Origin: Paractinoplanes lichenicola
Lineage (GTDB): Bacteria > Actinomycetota > Actinomycetes > Mycobacteriales > Micromonosporaceae
Length of the DNA: 64,000 bases
Assembly: GCF_016785085.1 (NCBI RefSeq)
Contig: NZ_JAENHO010000009.1
Coordinates: forward strand, 310,001 to 374,000
Reading direction: 5' to 3'
The translations under genes were made by a program, and so were the position numbers. The notes below the pieces were generated by a model. That model searched no databases. It saw only the letters and a list, made by a program, of their open reading frames with translations, and was not told the DNA's origin. How positions within the stretch are numbered: the stretch's first letter is position 1; every line of letters begins with the position of its first letter. Shown piece after piece: positions 43,365 to 52,146 of the stretch.

Positions 43365-43925
43365 ATGGCGGGACGCAAGCAGTTCGACGTGGATGAGGCG
43401 CTCCGGGGGGCGATGCTCGTCTTCTGGCGCTGGGGCTATTCGGAGGCGTCGATCGACCGGCTGACCGAGGGCACGGGCCTGGGCCGGGGCTCGCTCTACG
43501 GCACGTTCGGCGACAAGAGCGCGCTCTTCCGTAAGAGCCTCGAGCGGTATGCGCAGACGTACCATCCGCTGTACGAACAGGCGCTGTCCGGCCCCCATTC
43601 GAGCCCGGGCGCTGTCGTGGCGGCGTACCTGGGGGTCACTCTGAACCGCATCGCCGACCCGGATGTCCCGGACGGGTGCCTGCTCACGATGTCGGCCGCG
43701 CAGCTCCCGGCCCTCGACGCGGAGGGGCAGGCGATGGTTCGCGCCATGATCGCCACCCTGCGGGGGATGCTGGAGCAGGCGTTGCGGGCGGCCGGGGCCG
43801 GGGAGCGGGAGGCGGCGGAGTTGGCGTTGTGCACGTTGGCGACGAACAAATCGCTGGCAGTGCTGAGCCGCGCCGGCTTCTCGGGAGAAGAGCTTTCAAC
43901 CGTCGCCGCAGTAGCAGCCCGCTAA
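43365..43925 (+). CDS. TetR/AcrR-family regulator
   Basis: A 186-residue TetR protein starting MAGRKQFDVDEALRGAMLVF, with HTH WRWGYSEASIDRLTEGTGLG and RGSLYGTFGDKSALF. The C-terminal domain (CLLTMSAAQLPALDAEGQAM) is of the group controlling oxidoreductases and hydrolases. It likely represses itself and the divergent epoxide-hydrolase-like gene. Confidence 0.9.
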   Translation: MAGRKQFDVDEALRGAMLVFWRWGYSEASIDRLTEGTGLGRGSLYGTFGDKSALFRKSLERYAQTYHPLYEQALSGPHSSPGAVVAAYLGVTLNRIADPDVPDGCLLTMSAAQLPALDAEGQAMVRAMIATLRGMLEQALRAAGAGEREAAELALCTLATNKSLAVLSRAGFSGEELSTVAAVAAR

Positions 43926-44287
43926 GAAAAGCCGCCCATGAGAAGCAGCCGCCTGCGACGAGGGGGTGCGCGCGAAGAGGGTGCGCGCGAAGAGGGGGTG
44001 CGCGCGAGGAGGGGGTGCGCGCGAAGAGGGGTGCGTGCGACGAGGGGGTGCGCGCGAAGAGGGTGCGCGCGAAGAGGGGGTGCGCGCGAGGAGGGGGTGC
44101 GCGCGAGGAGGGGGTGCGCGCGAAGAAGGGGCGCGTGCGAAGAAGGGGCGCGCGCGAAGAAGGGGTGCGCGCGAAGAAGGGGCGCGCGCGACGAGGGGGT
44201 GCGCGCGAGGAGGGGGTGCGCGCGACGAGGGGGTGCGCGCGAAAAGAAGGTGCCCGGTAAGGGGCAGAGAATGCGGCCGCGGGGAAG
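43926..44287. other. Convergent intergenic region dominated by a tandem array
   Basis: No gene. All frames are Arg/Gly/Ala/Glu repeats caused by the array at 43957-44241. It separates convergent TetR and LacI genes. Confidence 0.75.
43957..44241. repeat. Minisatellite, 15-17-bp G-rich unit, about 17 copies
   Basis: Units of the type GANGAGGGGGTGCGCGC, mostly 17 bases with 15- and 16-base variants, run head to tail from 43957. Units 1-4 and 6-9 show the same order of variants (GAC-17, GAA-15, GAA-17, GAG-17), so a larger block was duplicated. Copies 11-14 carry GAAGAAGGGG. The strand is strongly purine-rich. Confidence 0.88.
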
Positions 44288-45253
44288 TCAGGCGGCTCGG
44301 ACCAGGTGGGGCTCGAACAGGTGGGACGTGGCCGGGCCGGTGTGGGTGAGTTGGGCCAGCAGGGTTTCGGCGGCGGTGCGGGCCATGGCGTCGACCGGGA
44401 TCGCCACGTGGTCCAGCGGCGATTCCAGCTGGCGGGCGATCGCCGACGGGCAGATCGGCACCACGGCGACGTCGGTGCGGTGCTGGCGGCGCAGCAGGCC
44501 CAGCAAAGGCGGCAGGGCGGCCTCGTGCTGCACGACCACGCCGGTCAGGGTGCCGAGCTGGTCGGAGACGGCGGCCAGCCAGGCCTCGACGCCGGGCCAG
44601 GTGGGCTCGCAGACGCGGATGACCGGGGACGGGCCCGCGGCCGCGGTGAAACCGTCGACGGCGTGCCGGGCGTAGCCCTTGCCGGGCGGGCCGACCAGCT
44701 CGGGCGGTGACATCAGGGCGACGCCGCCGGTGCCGTGGGCGGCGAGGTGACGTACGGCCAATTGGGCTGCCGCGGCGAAATCGAGGTCGATGCAGGGCAG
44801 CGAGGTGCCCTGCGGCGTGCCCAGCACCACCGCCGGCACGCCTGCCTCCTCGAGGAGCTGGGCCCGGCGGTCGGTCTCGTCGGTGTCCATCAGGATCACG
44901 CCGTCGACCAGGCGGGAGTCGATCACCCGGTGCAGGCCGGCGCGACCCTCGCGGGGGTCGAGCAGCAGCACGTCGTGGTCGTGGCCGCGGGCCACTTCCA
45001 TGATCGTGTGGATGAACTGGTGGATGATGGCTGCCGTCAGGTCCTCGCAGCGCGGCGCGACCAGGCCGATCGTGCGGGTGCGGCCCCCGGCGAGGGCCCC
45101 GGCGGCGGCGTTCGGCGCATAACCCAGCTCCCGTACGGCCTGCAGCACCCGCGCCCGGGTCTCGGCGGAGATCGACCGGCGCCCGGACAGCACGTAGGAC
45201 ACGGTGCTCGCGGAGACCCCCGCGGCCCGCGCGACGTCAGCGATGCGCGCCAT
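44288..45253 (-). CDS. LacI-family transcriptional regulator
   Basis: A 321-residue regulator with HTH RIADVARAAGVSASTVSYVLSGRRSISAE and hinge ARVLQAVRELGYAPNAAAGAL. The sugar-binding domain follows (RTIGLVAPRCEDLTAAIIHQF). No sugar operon is adjacent: downstream is the tandem array and upstream a histidine kinase, so its target is elsewhere or is itself. Confidence 0.9.
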   Translation of the reverse strand: MARIADVARAAGVSASTVSYVLSGRRSISAETRARVLQAVRELGYAPNAAAGALAGGRTRTIGLVAPRCEDLTAAIIHQFIHTIMEVARGHDHDVLLLDPREGRAGLHRVIDSRLVDGVILMDTDETDRRAQLLEEAGVPAVVLGTPQGTSLPCIDLDFAAAAQLAVRHLAAHGTGGVALMSPPELVGPPGKGYARHAVDGFTAAAGPSPVIRVCEPTWPGVEAWLAAVSDQLGTLTGVVVQHEAALPPLLGLLRRQHRTDVAVVPICPSAIARQLESPLDHVAIPVDAMARTAAETLLAQLTHTGPATSHLFEPHLVRAA

Positions 45254-45313
45254 AGACGGATGTTAGCCGGACGGCGGCGCTCAGCGATCGGGGGAAGTTG
45301 CCGATGAGGGGGT

Positions 45314-47368
45314 ATGCGCGGCCTGCGGGAGTGGTGGCGTTCGGCGGTGGTGCCCCTGGTGGTGTGGCTGCTGCTGGTCGTCGTGGGCTCCGGCGTGCTC
45401 CTGTGGCAGCAGAACGACAGCCGGCAGGCCGTCGCGGAGCGGTTCGAGCACGGGGTCGGCACGCTCGGCGACTTCATGACGGGGGTCGCGACCGAGGTCC
45501 TCACGCGGGAGAAGATCCAGGCTCAGGCATCGCTGGCCGACCCGGTCGTGGCCGCCCGCGACTTCGAGCGAGCCGTGGCCGGCTTCGGCTATCCGTCGGC
45601 GCTGCTGCTCGACTCGCAGGGCCGGGTGCTGCACGTCAGCCCGGCCGACCCGAAGATCGTCGGCACCGACATCGCCGTGCGGTACGCGCACCTGCGGGAG
45701 GCGCTGCAGGGCCGCCCGGCGGTCTCCGGTGTCGTCGACTCGGCGGCCGCGCAGATCCCCGTCGTCGCGTTCGCCGTGCCGTTCGAGACCGGGCAGGGCC
45801 GGCGGGTCTTCTCGGGGGCCGTGCCGATCCGGGCCAGCCCCCTGGCCACGTATTTCACCAGCGCGCTGTCGCTGACCGGGGCCCGCGTGCAGCTGGTCGA
45901 CACGAGCGGCAACATCGTCGCCGGGACCGAGGCGTTCACCACCAGCACGCCCACGCTGGCCGAGGAGGACGAGCCGCTCGCGGCGGCCCTGACTCAGGAC
46001 CGGGAAGGCCGTTACCTCGACGAGGGCCATTGGTGGCGCTACTCGTCGGTCGCCGTCAAGGACACCCCGTGGCGGCTGTCCGCGACCGTCAGCGAGGACG
46101 TGCTCTTCGGCCAGCTGCACAACACCGAGTACGCCGGGCTGGCCGCCCTCGGCGGGGCCGCGCTGGTCGGCCTGGCCGTCGTGGTCGCCGTCGGCCGGGC
46201 CCGGAGCAGCCGCCGCGAGCTGCTGCTGAGCGAGCGCCGCTTCCGCAAGGTGTTCGAGACGTCCCGGATCGGCATGGTGCTCACCGACCCGCAGGGGCGC
46301 TGCCTGCGCCTCAACCCGGCCAGCAGTCAGATCTTCGGGCTGGCCGAGGACGACCTGCTGGACAAGAGCCTGATCGACTACACCCATCCCGACGACGCCG
46401 GCCTGACCGACGGCCCGGTCCGCGACTGTGTGGCCGGTCGCACCGACGGCTTCGACCTCGACAAACGCTATCTGCGGGCCGACGGCCAGGTGGTCGAGGC
46501 GTCGATCACGGCCGCGGTGATCCGCGACGAGGAGGAGCGCCCGCTCTACTTCGCCACCCAGATCATCGACGTCACCGAGCGCAACACCCTCGAGCGGGAG
46601 CGGGCCCGCGCGCTGGCCGAGCTGGCCGACCGCGCCGAGCAGCTGCAGGACGCGAACACGCACCTGGCCGACGTGATGGCCATGCTCAGCCACGACGTCC
46701 GCCAGCCGCTCGCCAAGATCGTCGGGCTGGGCGGGCTGGTCGTGGAGGAGTGGGCGGGCCTGCCCGAGCACACAAAGGTCAACTACGTGCAGCGGATGAC
46801 GGCGGCCGGGCACCGGGCCAACGACCTGGTCACCGACATCCTCATGCTGGCCCAGTTCGACGCGGGGGCGATGATGGCCCGGCCCGTACGGCTCGACGTG
46901 TCCCACGCCGTACGGGAAGCGGTTTCGGCCTTCCACCTCAGCTCGGGCACCCCGATCTCGGTCATCGCCCCGGACGAGACCACCGGCCTGGCCGACCCCG
47001 GTCAGCTGCAGCTCATCCTGGGCAACCTGATGACCAACGCCAGCAAGTACGGCCGGCCGCCGATCGTGGTGACCGTGGCCAACACGGGCGAACTGGTCGC
47101 GATCAGTGTGGCCGACCACGGCGAGGGGGTGCCCGCCGAGTTCGTGCCGCACCTGTTCGACCGGTTCGCCCGCGCCGGCTCCGGGGTGGCCACGACCACC
47201 GCCGGTACGGGGCTGGGCCTCTATCTGGTGCGTCAGCTGGCCCAGGCCGGCGGGCTCGACGTGTCGTACGAGCCCAACCAGCCCAACGGCGCGGTGTTCA
47301 CCGTCACCGTCCCGCGCACCTCACCCACGTCCCGGATGTGGGATTCCGAGACGGTCAAAGCCGGCTGA
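45314..47368 (+). CDS. Sensor histidine kinase with extracellular sensor and PAS domain (orphan)
   Basis: A 684-residue kinase. Helix 1 (residues 12-31) and helix 2 (275-294) flank a Cache-like outer sensor (PSALLLDSQGRVLHVSP). A PAS domain is at about 305-425, HisKA follows with phospho-acceptor His460 in LSHDVRQPL, and the ATPase domain has NLMTNASKYG (N box), VADHGEGVP and TTTAGTGLGLYL. No response regulator is adjacent. Ribosome site GAGGGGG. It overlaps the convergent aldo/keto reductase by 14 bases. Confidence 0.9.
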   Translation: MRGLREWWRSAVVPLVVWLLLVVVGSGVLLWQQNDSRQAVAERFEHGVGTLGDFMTGVATEVLTREKIQAQASLADPVVAARDFERAVAGFGYPSALLLDSQGRVLHVSPADPKIVGTDIAVRYAHLREALQGRPAVSGVVDSAAAQIPVVAFAVPFETGQGRRVFSGAVPIRASPLATYFTSALSLTGARVQLVDTSGNIVAGTEAFTTSTPTLAEEDEPLAAALTQDREGRYLDEGHWWRYSSVAVKDTPWRLSATVSEDVLFGQLHNTEYAGLAALGGAALVGLAVVVAVGRARSSRRELLLSERRFRKVFETSRIGMVLTDPQGRCLRLNPASSQIFGLAEDDLLDKSLIDYTHPDDAGLTDGPVRDCVAGRTDGFDLDKRYLRADGQVVEASITAAVIRDEEERPLYFATQIIDVTERNTLERERARALAELADRAEQLQDANTHLADVMAMLSHDVRQPLAKIVGLGGLVVEEWAGLPEHTKVNYVQRMTAAGHRANDLVTDILMLAQFDAGAMMARPVRLDVSHAVREAVSAFHLSSGTPISVIAPDETTGLADPGQLQLILGNLMTNASKYGRPPIVVTVANTGELVAISVADHGEGVPAEFVPHLFDRFARAGSGVATTTAGTGLGLYLVRQLAQAGGLDVSYEPNQPNGAVFTVTVPRTSPTSRMWDSETVKAG

Positions 47369-48173
47369 ACTCCTCGTCCGTCAGCTCGAGATCGCCCGCG
47401 GCCAGGTTCTCCTCGAGGTGGGCGACCGACGAGGTGCCCGGGATCGGCAGCATCACCGGCGAGCGGCGCAGCAGCCAGGCGAGCGCGAGCTGGTTGAGCG
47501 ACACCCCGTGCCGGGCGGCCGTCTCGGCGAAGGCGGGGTCGGCCATGCCCGTACCGGCCAGGGGGTACCACGGCAGGAAGGCGATCTTCTGCTGCTCCGC
47601 GTAGTCGACGACGTCGTTCGCGGCGCGGTTGGTGAGGTTGTAGAGGTTCTGCACCGAGGCGATCGGCGTGACGGCCTGGGCCGCCTTGATCTGCTCGACG
47701 GTGACCTCGGACAGCCCGATGTGCCGCACCTTGCCCTCGCGGCGCAGGTCGGCCAGCGTGCCCACCTGGTCCTCGATCGGCACCTCGGGGTCGACCCGGT
47801 GCAGCTGCAGCAGGTCGATCCGCTCCAGGCCGAGCGTGCGCAGGCTCAGCTCGGTCTGCTGGCGCAGATAGGCGGGACGGCCGACCGGCACCCACTCGCC
47901 GGGCGCGGGCCGGGTCACGCCGACCTTGGTCGCGATCACCACGTTCTCGGGGTAGGGGTGAATGGCGCGCCGGATCAATTCGTCGGTCACAAGCGGCCCG
48001 TACGCGTCGGCGGTGTCGATGAGCGTGACGCCGAGCTCGACGGCCCGGCGCAGCACGGTGACGGCGTTGTCCTGGTCGGCCGGGTAGCCGAAGAACCCGG
48101 GACCGGTGAGCTGCATGACGCCGTAACCGAGACGGCCGACGGTCAGGTCGCCGCCGATGGTGAAAGTTGACAT
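47355..48173 (-). CDS. Aldo/keto reductase
   Basis: A 272-residue NADPH-dependent TIM-barrel oxidoreductase. The tetrad is visible in LIDTADAYG (Asp, Tyr), VIATKVGV (Lys) and LLQLHRVD (His). LPIPGTSSVAHLEEN binds the cofactor phosphate. It is close to the bacterial pyridoxal/YajO-like group; the substrate is unknown. It is divergent from an MmyB regulator about 100 bases away, which may control it. Confidence 0.9.
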   Translation of the reverse strand: MSTFTIGGDLTVGRLGYGVMQLTGPGFFGYPADQDNAVTVLRRAVELGVTLIDTADAYGPLVTDELIRRAIHPYPENVVIATKVGVTRPAPGEWVPVGRPAYLRQQTELSLRTLGLERIDLLQLHRVDPEVPIEDQVGTLADLRREGKVRHIGLSEVTVEQIKAAQAVTPIASVQNLYNLTNRAANDVVDYAEQQKIAFLPWYPLAGTGMADPAFAETAARHGVSLNQLALAWLLRRSPVMLPIPGTSSVAHLEENLAAGDLELTDEEFSRL

Positions 48174-48273
48174 GCCCCCACCCTGCGGCGGCCGATCGGG
48201 GCCGCCCAGACCCGGCGTTTCCTACCCCTGGCAGGATCAGGAAACCCGGCCCGGCCCGGCGCATACTTGCGGC

Positions 48274-49185
48274 ATGACCACCTCGAAGATCGCCGGCACG
48301 CTCGGCGAGTTCCTGCAGGCGCATCGGGCCCGTGTCACGCCCGCGCAGGCCGGCCTGAGCCGGTACGGGGACCGGCGGCGCGTCGAGGGCCTGCGGCGCG
48401 AGGAGCTGGCGCTGCTGGCCGGGGTCAGCTCGTCGTACTACACGCGGCTCGAGCAGGGCCAGTCCCGCCACGCCTCCCCGCAGGTGCTCGACGCGCTGGC
48501 CGCCGCGCTGCGCCTGGACGACACCGAGCGCCTGCACCTGCACAGCCTGGCCGCCGACGGCACCGGCCCCCGCCGCATCCGCCGCCCTGCGGTCGAGAAG
48601 CCGGAGCCGGGCCTGCTGGAGCTGATGCACGCGATCGGCCCGGTGCCCGCGATGATCGTCGGCGCCCGCAAGGACGTGCTGGCCTGGAACCCGCTCGGCC
48701 ACGCCCTGCTCGCCGGTCACCTGCCCGCCGACGCCCCGGCCAGCCCGGCCACCCGCCCCAACATCGCCAAGCTGGTCTTCCTCGACCCCGAGCTGCGCGA
48801 GCTGTTCGTCGACTGGCAGACCAAGGCCCGCGCCGACGTCGGCTGCCTGCGCCTGTTCGCCGGCCGCTTCCCCGACGACCCGGCCCTGGCCGAGCTGGTC
48901 GGTGCCCTGGCCGTGGGCAGCCCCGACTTCGCCGCCATGTGGGCCGACCACCGCGTCACGACGTGCGCCTCGTCCCCGCACGAGCTGCGGCACCCGCTGG
49001 TCGGCCACCTCACCCTGACCGAGCAGGCCCTGAGCACGGCCGACACGATCGGCCAGCGCCTGGTCACCTACACCGCCGCCGCCGGCTCCCCGTCCGCCGA
49101 GGCCCTCACCCTGCTCGCCCACCTGGCCGGCGACGCTAGGGGGTCCGCAACCCGGGCTTCCCGTCGAGAATCACAAACGATTTGA
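48274..49185 (+). CDS. MmyB-type XRE transcriptional regulator
   Basis: A 303-residue regulator with HTH VEGLRREELALLAGVSSSYYTRLEQG and ligand domain (LMHAIGPVPAMIVGARKDVLAWNPLGHAL). It is divergent from the aldo/keto reductase, its likely target. The C-terminus (GSATRASRRESQTI) overlaps the convergent PhoD gene by 50 bases and is not family-like, so the original stop may have been lost. Confidence 0.9.
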   Translation: MTTSKIAGTLGEFLQAHRARVTPAQAGLSRYGDRRRVEGLRREELALLAGVSSSYYTRLEQGQSRHASPQVLDALAAALRLDDTERLHLHSLAADGTGPRRIRRPAVEKPEPGLLELMHAIGPVPAMIVGARKDVLAWNPLGHALLAGHLPADAPASPATRPNIAKLVFLDPELRELFVDWQTKARADVGCLRLFAGRFPDDPALAELVGALAVGSPDFAAMWADHRVTTCASSPHELRHPLVGHLTLTEQALSTADTIGQRLVTYTAAAGSPSAEALTLLAHLAGDARGSATRASRRESQTI

Positions 49186-50638
49186 CCGTACGGGCGGGGG
49201 CGTCGCGGCGGGTGACGGTGTCGAGGGCGCGGAAGTCGGCGCGGAGGCGGTCGCGGGCGATCGTGGTGCGGACGTAGCCCCGGCGGTCGGAATAGAACTT
49301 GAGGTGGGGGTTCGTGGCGGCCAGGGGCACCGCGGTGGTGGGGGTGCCGTCGCCGCGGGAGGTGATCGACGTGCAGACCAGCTCGGTTCCGACCGTACGG
49401 GAGCTCGGGTCTTTGTAGTTCGCCTTGAGCTCGTTGGCCCAGGCCTGGTGGATGTCGCCGGTCAGCACGACGGGGTTGCGGACCTTGCGGTCGGTCCAGC
49501 CCTGCTGCAGGCGGGCGCGGGAGGCGCGATAGCCGTCCCAGTAGTCCATGGTTCCCGCGCCCCGGGCGTCGAGGTGCTGGGCGAAGAACACCTGCTGGCC
49601 GAGCACGTCCCAGGTCGCCTCGTGTTTGGCCAGGCCGTCGAGCAGCCATTTCTCCTGCGCCTGGCCGGTGATGGTGCGACCGGGCCGATCCGCGTCGGGG
49701 CAGTTCGTGAAGGCGCCGCCGCAGGCCTGCGGGTCACGGAACTGGCGGGTGTCGAGCATGTGGAAGGTGGCCAGCCTGCCCCACCGGATCCGGCGGTAGA
49801 CACGCATGCTGGTGCCGAACGGGGCGGCGCTCGGACGCAGCGGCAGATGCTCGTAGTAGGCGCGATACGCGGCGGTGTGCCGGGCCGTCCACTGAGCTTG
49901 GGTCAGCGGGGGAATGTTGTCGAGCCGATGGGTCCCGGCGTAGTCGTTCTCGACGTCGTGATCGTCCGGCACGACCAGCCACGGCGCGACGGCGTGGGCG
50001 GCCTGCAGATCCGGATCCACCTTGTACTGCCCGTACCGGCGCCGGTAGTCCGCCAGCGTCAGAACCTCGGGACCGAGATGCTGCCGCGGGCGCTCCGGAC
50101 TGGGCGCACCCTCGTAGATGTAGTCGCCCAGATGCAGGATCAGCCCCGGATTCTCCTCGGCCATGCGCCGGTACGCCGTGAAGAAGCCGTGCTCGAAGTT
50201 CGCGCACGAGGCGAACAGCATCGTCAGGTCGCGTCCCGTCGCGTTCACGGCCGGTGTCGTGCGGGTGCGGCCGACGGGGGAGATGTGACCCTGCGTACGG
50301 AACCGGTAGAAGTAGTCGGCGTCCGGGGCGAGCCCGCCCGCGACGACGTGCACGGAATGCGCGTCGGCGTGGCGAGCGGTCACGGTCCCGTACGCGAGGG
50401 GCTTGGCGAACGAGTCGGTGGCCGACACCTGCCAGTCGACGGCCACGTCGGCGCGAGACATGCCGCCCTGCCCGTCCTCGGCCAGCGGCACGGGGGCCAG
50501 CCGCGTCCACAGCACCACGCTGTCGTGGGCCGGCTCACCGGAGGCGACGCCGAGCGTGAAGGGGTAGGCGGGGGCGGGCGGCGCGACCACGGCGCCGAGA
50601 CTGCCCAGGACGAACGTGCGGCGACTGACCTTGGTCAC
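49136..50638 (-). CDS. PhoD-family alkaline phosphatase/phosphodiesterase, Tat-exported
   Basis: About 500 residues. A twin-arginine signal (SRRTFVLGSLGAV) sends it out folded. PhoD motifs: HLGDYIYEG, PDDHDVENDYAG (metal ligands), TGDIHQAW. PhoD enzymes are Ca/Fe-dependent phosphodiesterases that release phosphate from organic esters and teichoic acids. The GTG at 50638 is preferred; a TTG at 50650 would add four residues. No Pho-box was recognised. Confidence 0.9.
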   Translation of the reverse strand: MTKVSRRTFVLGSLGAVVAPPAPAYPFTLGVASGEPAHDSVVLWTRLAPVPLAEDGQGGMSRADVAVDWQVSATDSFAKPLAYGTVTARHADAHSVHVVAGGLAPDADYFYRFRTQGHISPVGRTRTTPAVNATGRDLTMLFASCANFEHGFFTAYRRMAEENPGLILHLGDYIYEGAPSPERPRQHLGPEVLTLADYRRRYGQYKVDPDLQAAHAVAPWLVVPDDHDVENDYAGTHRLDNIPPLTQAQWTARHTAAYRAYYEHLPLRPSAAPFGTSMRVYRRIRWGRLATFHMLDTRQFRDPQACGGAFTNCPDADRPGRTITGQAQEKWLLDGLAKHEATWDVLGQQVFFAQHLDARGAGTMDYWDGYRASRARLQQGWTDRKVRNPVVLTGDIHQAWANELKANYKDPSSRTVGTELVCTSITSRGDGTPTTAVPLAATNPHLKFYSDRRGYVRTTIARDRLRADFRALDTVTRRDAPARTVKSFVILDGKPGLRTP

Positions 50639-50716
50639 CGGGCCAGCCAACTACGGCTCGCCGCCGGCCGGGGCGGGGATGCGCGCCGCTACCTCGAACG
50701 GGGCAACATTCGTCAC

Positions 50717-50730
50717 TAGGCTGCCATTGA
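50717..50730 (+). promoter_or_regulatory. Leaderless-type -10 element of the FGGY kinase
   Basis: TAGGCT (50717-50722) fits TANNNT, 7 bases before the ATG at 50730. There is no ribosome site. Confidence 0.45.
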
Positions 50731-52136
50731 TGAACATCCTGGCCATCGATCAGGGCACGTCCGGGACCAAGGCGGTCGTCACCGGCGAGAACGGATCGGT
50801 CCTGGCGACGGCGTTCGAACCGGTGCACCCGGTCTACCTGGACGGCGGTGGGGCCGAACAGGACCCGCGGGAGCTGCTCGGCTCGGTGCTCGGGGCCGGT
50901 CGGCGGGCCGTCGCGGCGGCCGGGGTGCCCCTGGCCGCGGTCGCGCTGGCGAACCAGGGGGAAACCGTTCTCGCGTGGGACCGGCGTACGGGAGAACCGC
51001 TCGGAACGGCGATCGTCTGGCAGGACCGCCGGGCGCAAACCGTCTGCGACCGGCGATCCGGCTCGGCGCGGCGGGTGGCCGAGCTGACCGGGCTCGTCCT
51101 CGACCCGTACTTCTCGGCGCCGAAGATGCGCTGGCTGCGCGAGCAACGCACGAGCGAGGGCGTGGTCACCACCACCGACACCTGGCTCGTGCACCGGCTG
51201 TGCGGCGCGTTCGTCACCGACGCGGCCACGGCGAGCCGGTCGCTGCTGCTCGACCTCGACGCGGTGACGTGGAGCGGGGAGCTGCTCGACCTGTTCGGGC
51301 TGGGCGGCGAGGAACTGCCGGCGATCGTGGCCGGCGACGAGATCGTGGGGACGACCTCGGCGTTCGGCGGCTCGGTGCCGGTGACCGGGCTGATCGTCGA
51401 CCAGCAGGCCGCGTTGCTCGCCGAGAACTGTCTCGATGCGGGGACGGCCAAATGCACGTACGGGACCGGGGCTTTTCTGCTGGCCCAGCTCGGCTCGGCG
51501 GCGGCGCGCTCGGGGTGCGGGCTGGCCACCTCGATCGCGTGGCGGCTGCGGGGCTCGACGAACTATTGCGTGGACGGGCAGGTCTACACGGCGGGAGCGG
51601 CCGTGCGGTGGCTGGGTGAGCTGGGCCTGATCGGCGGGGCTGATCAGCTCGACACGGTGGCCGCCGCCGATGCGGGCGGGGTGCTGTGCGTGCCCGCGCT
51701 GGCCGGGCTGGCCGCGCCCTGGTGGGATCCGGCGGCGGGCGCCTCGCTGACCGGCATGACGCTCAGCACCGGACGCGGCGAGCTCGTGCGGGCGGTCCTC
51801 GACGGGATCGCGGCCCAGGTCGCCGCGCTGATCACGCTGACCGGGGACGACCTCGGGACCCCGCTGACCCGGCTGCGGGTGGACGGGGGACTGACCCGTT
51901 CGCGGGTGCTCATGCAGGCCCAGGCCGATCTGGCGCAGCTGCCCGTCGAGGTTTATCCGTCGCCGCACGCGACTGCTCTCGGGGCGGCCGCGTGCGCCCG
52001 GGTGGCGCTCGACCCGGCCGTGTCGATCGCCGACGTCGTGGGTGGCTGGTCACCGGTCGCCACCTATGAGCCGGTCTGGCCGGCCGAGCGGGCCGCCGAC
52101 TACCTGGCCCGCTGGCACGCCGTCCTCGGCTCGTGA
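50730..52136 (+). CDS. FGGY-family carbohydrate kinase (glycerol-kinase-like)
   Basis: A 468-residue sugar or polyol kinase. ILAIDQGTSGTKAVV is the phosphate loop, and NQGETVLAWDRRTGEPLGTAIVWQDRR follows the glycerol kinase pattern but with NQGE for NQRE, so the substrate may differ. The C-terminal lobe has LRVDGGLTRSRVLMQAQADL. It is the second FGGY kinase in the window and stands alone. Confidence 0.88.
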   Translation: MNILAIDQGTSGTKAVVTGENGSVLATAFEPVHPVYLDGGGAEQDPRELLGSVLGAGRRAVAAAGVPLAAVALANQGETVLAWDRRTGEPLGTAIVWQDRRAQTVCDRRSGSARRVAELTGLVLDPYFSAPKMRWLREQRTSEGVVTTTDTWLVHRLCGAFVTDAATASRSLLLDLDAVTWSGELLDLFGLGGEELPAIVAGDEIVGTTSAFGGSVPVTGLIVDQQAALLAENCLDAGTAKCTYGTGAFLLAQLGSAAARSGCGLATSIAWRLRGSTNYCVDGQVYTAGAAVRWLGELGLIGGADQLDTVAAADAGGVLCVPALAGLAAPWWDPAAGASLTGMTLSTGRGELVRAVLDGIAAQVAALITLTGDDLGTPLTRLRVDGGLTRSRVLMQAQADLAQLPVEVYPSPHATALGAAACARVALDPAVSIADVVGGWSPVATYEPVWPAERAADYLARWHAVLGS

Positions 52137-52146
52137 TCGCCCGGCG

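Noticed and set aside
43957..44241. CRISPR array
   Set aside because: Units are contiguous without unique spacers, and no cas genes are present.
43938..44675. Arg/Gly/Glu repeat proteins across the tandem array
   Set aside because: Frames arise from the 17-base repeat, change register with 15- and 16-base units, and then run antisense to the LacI gene.
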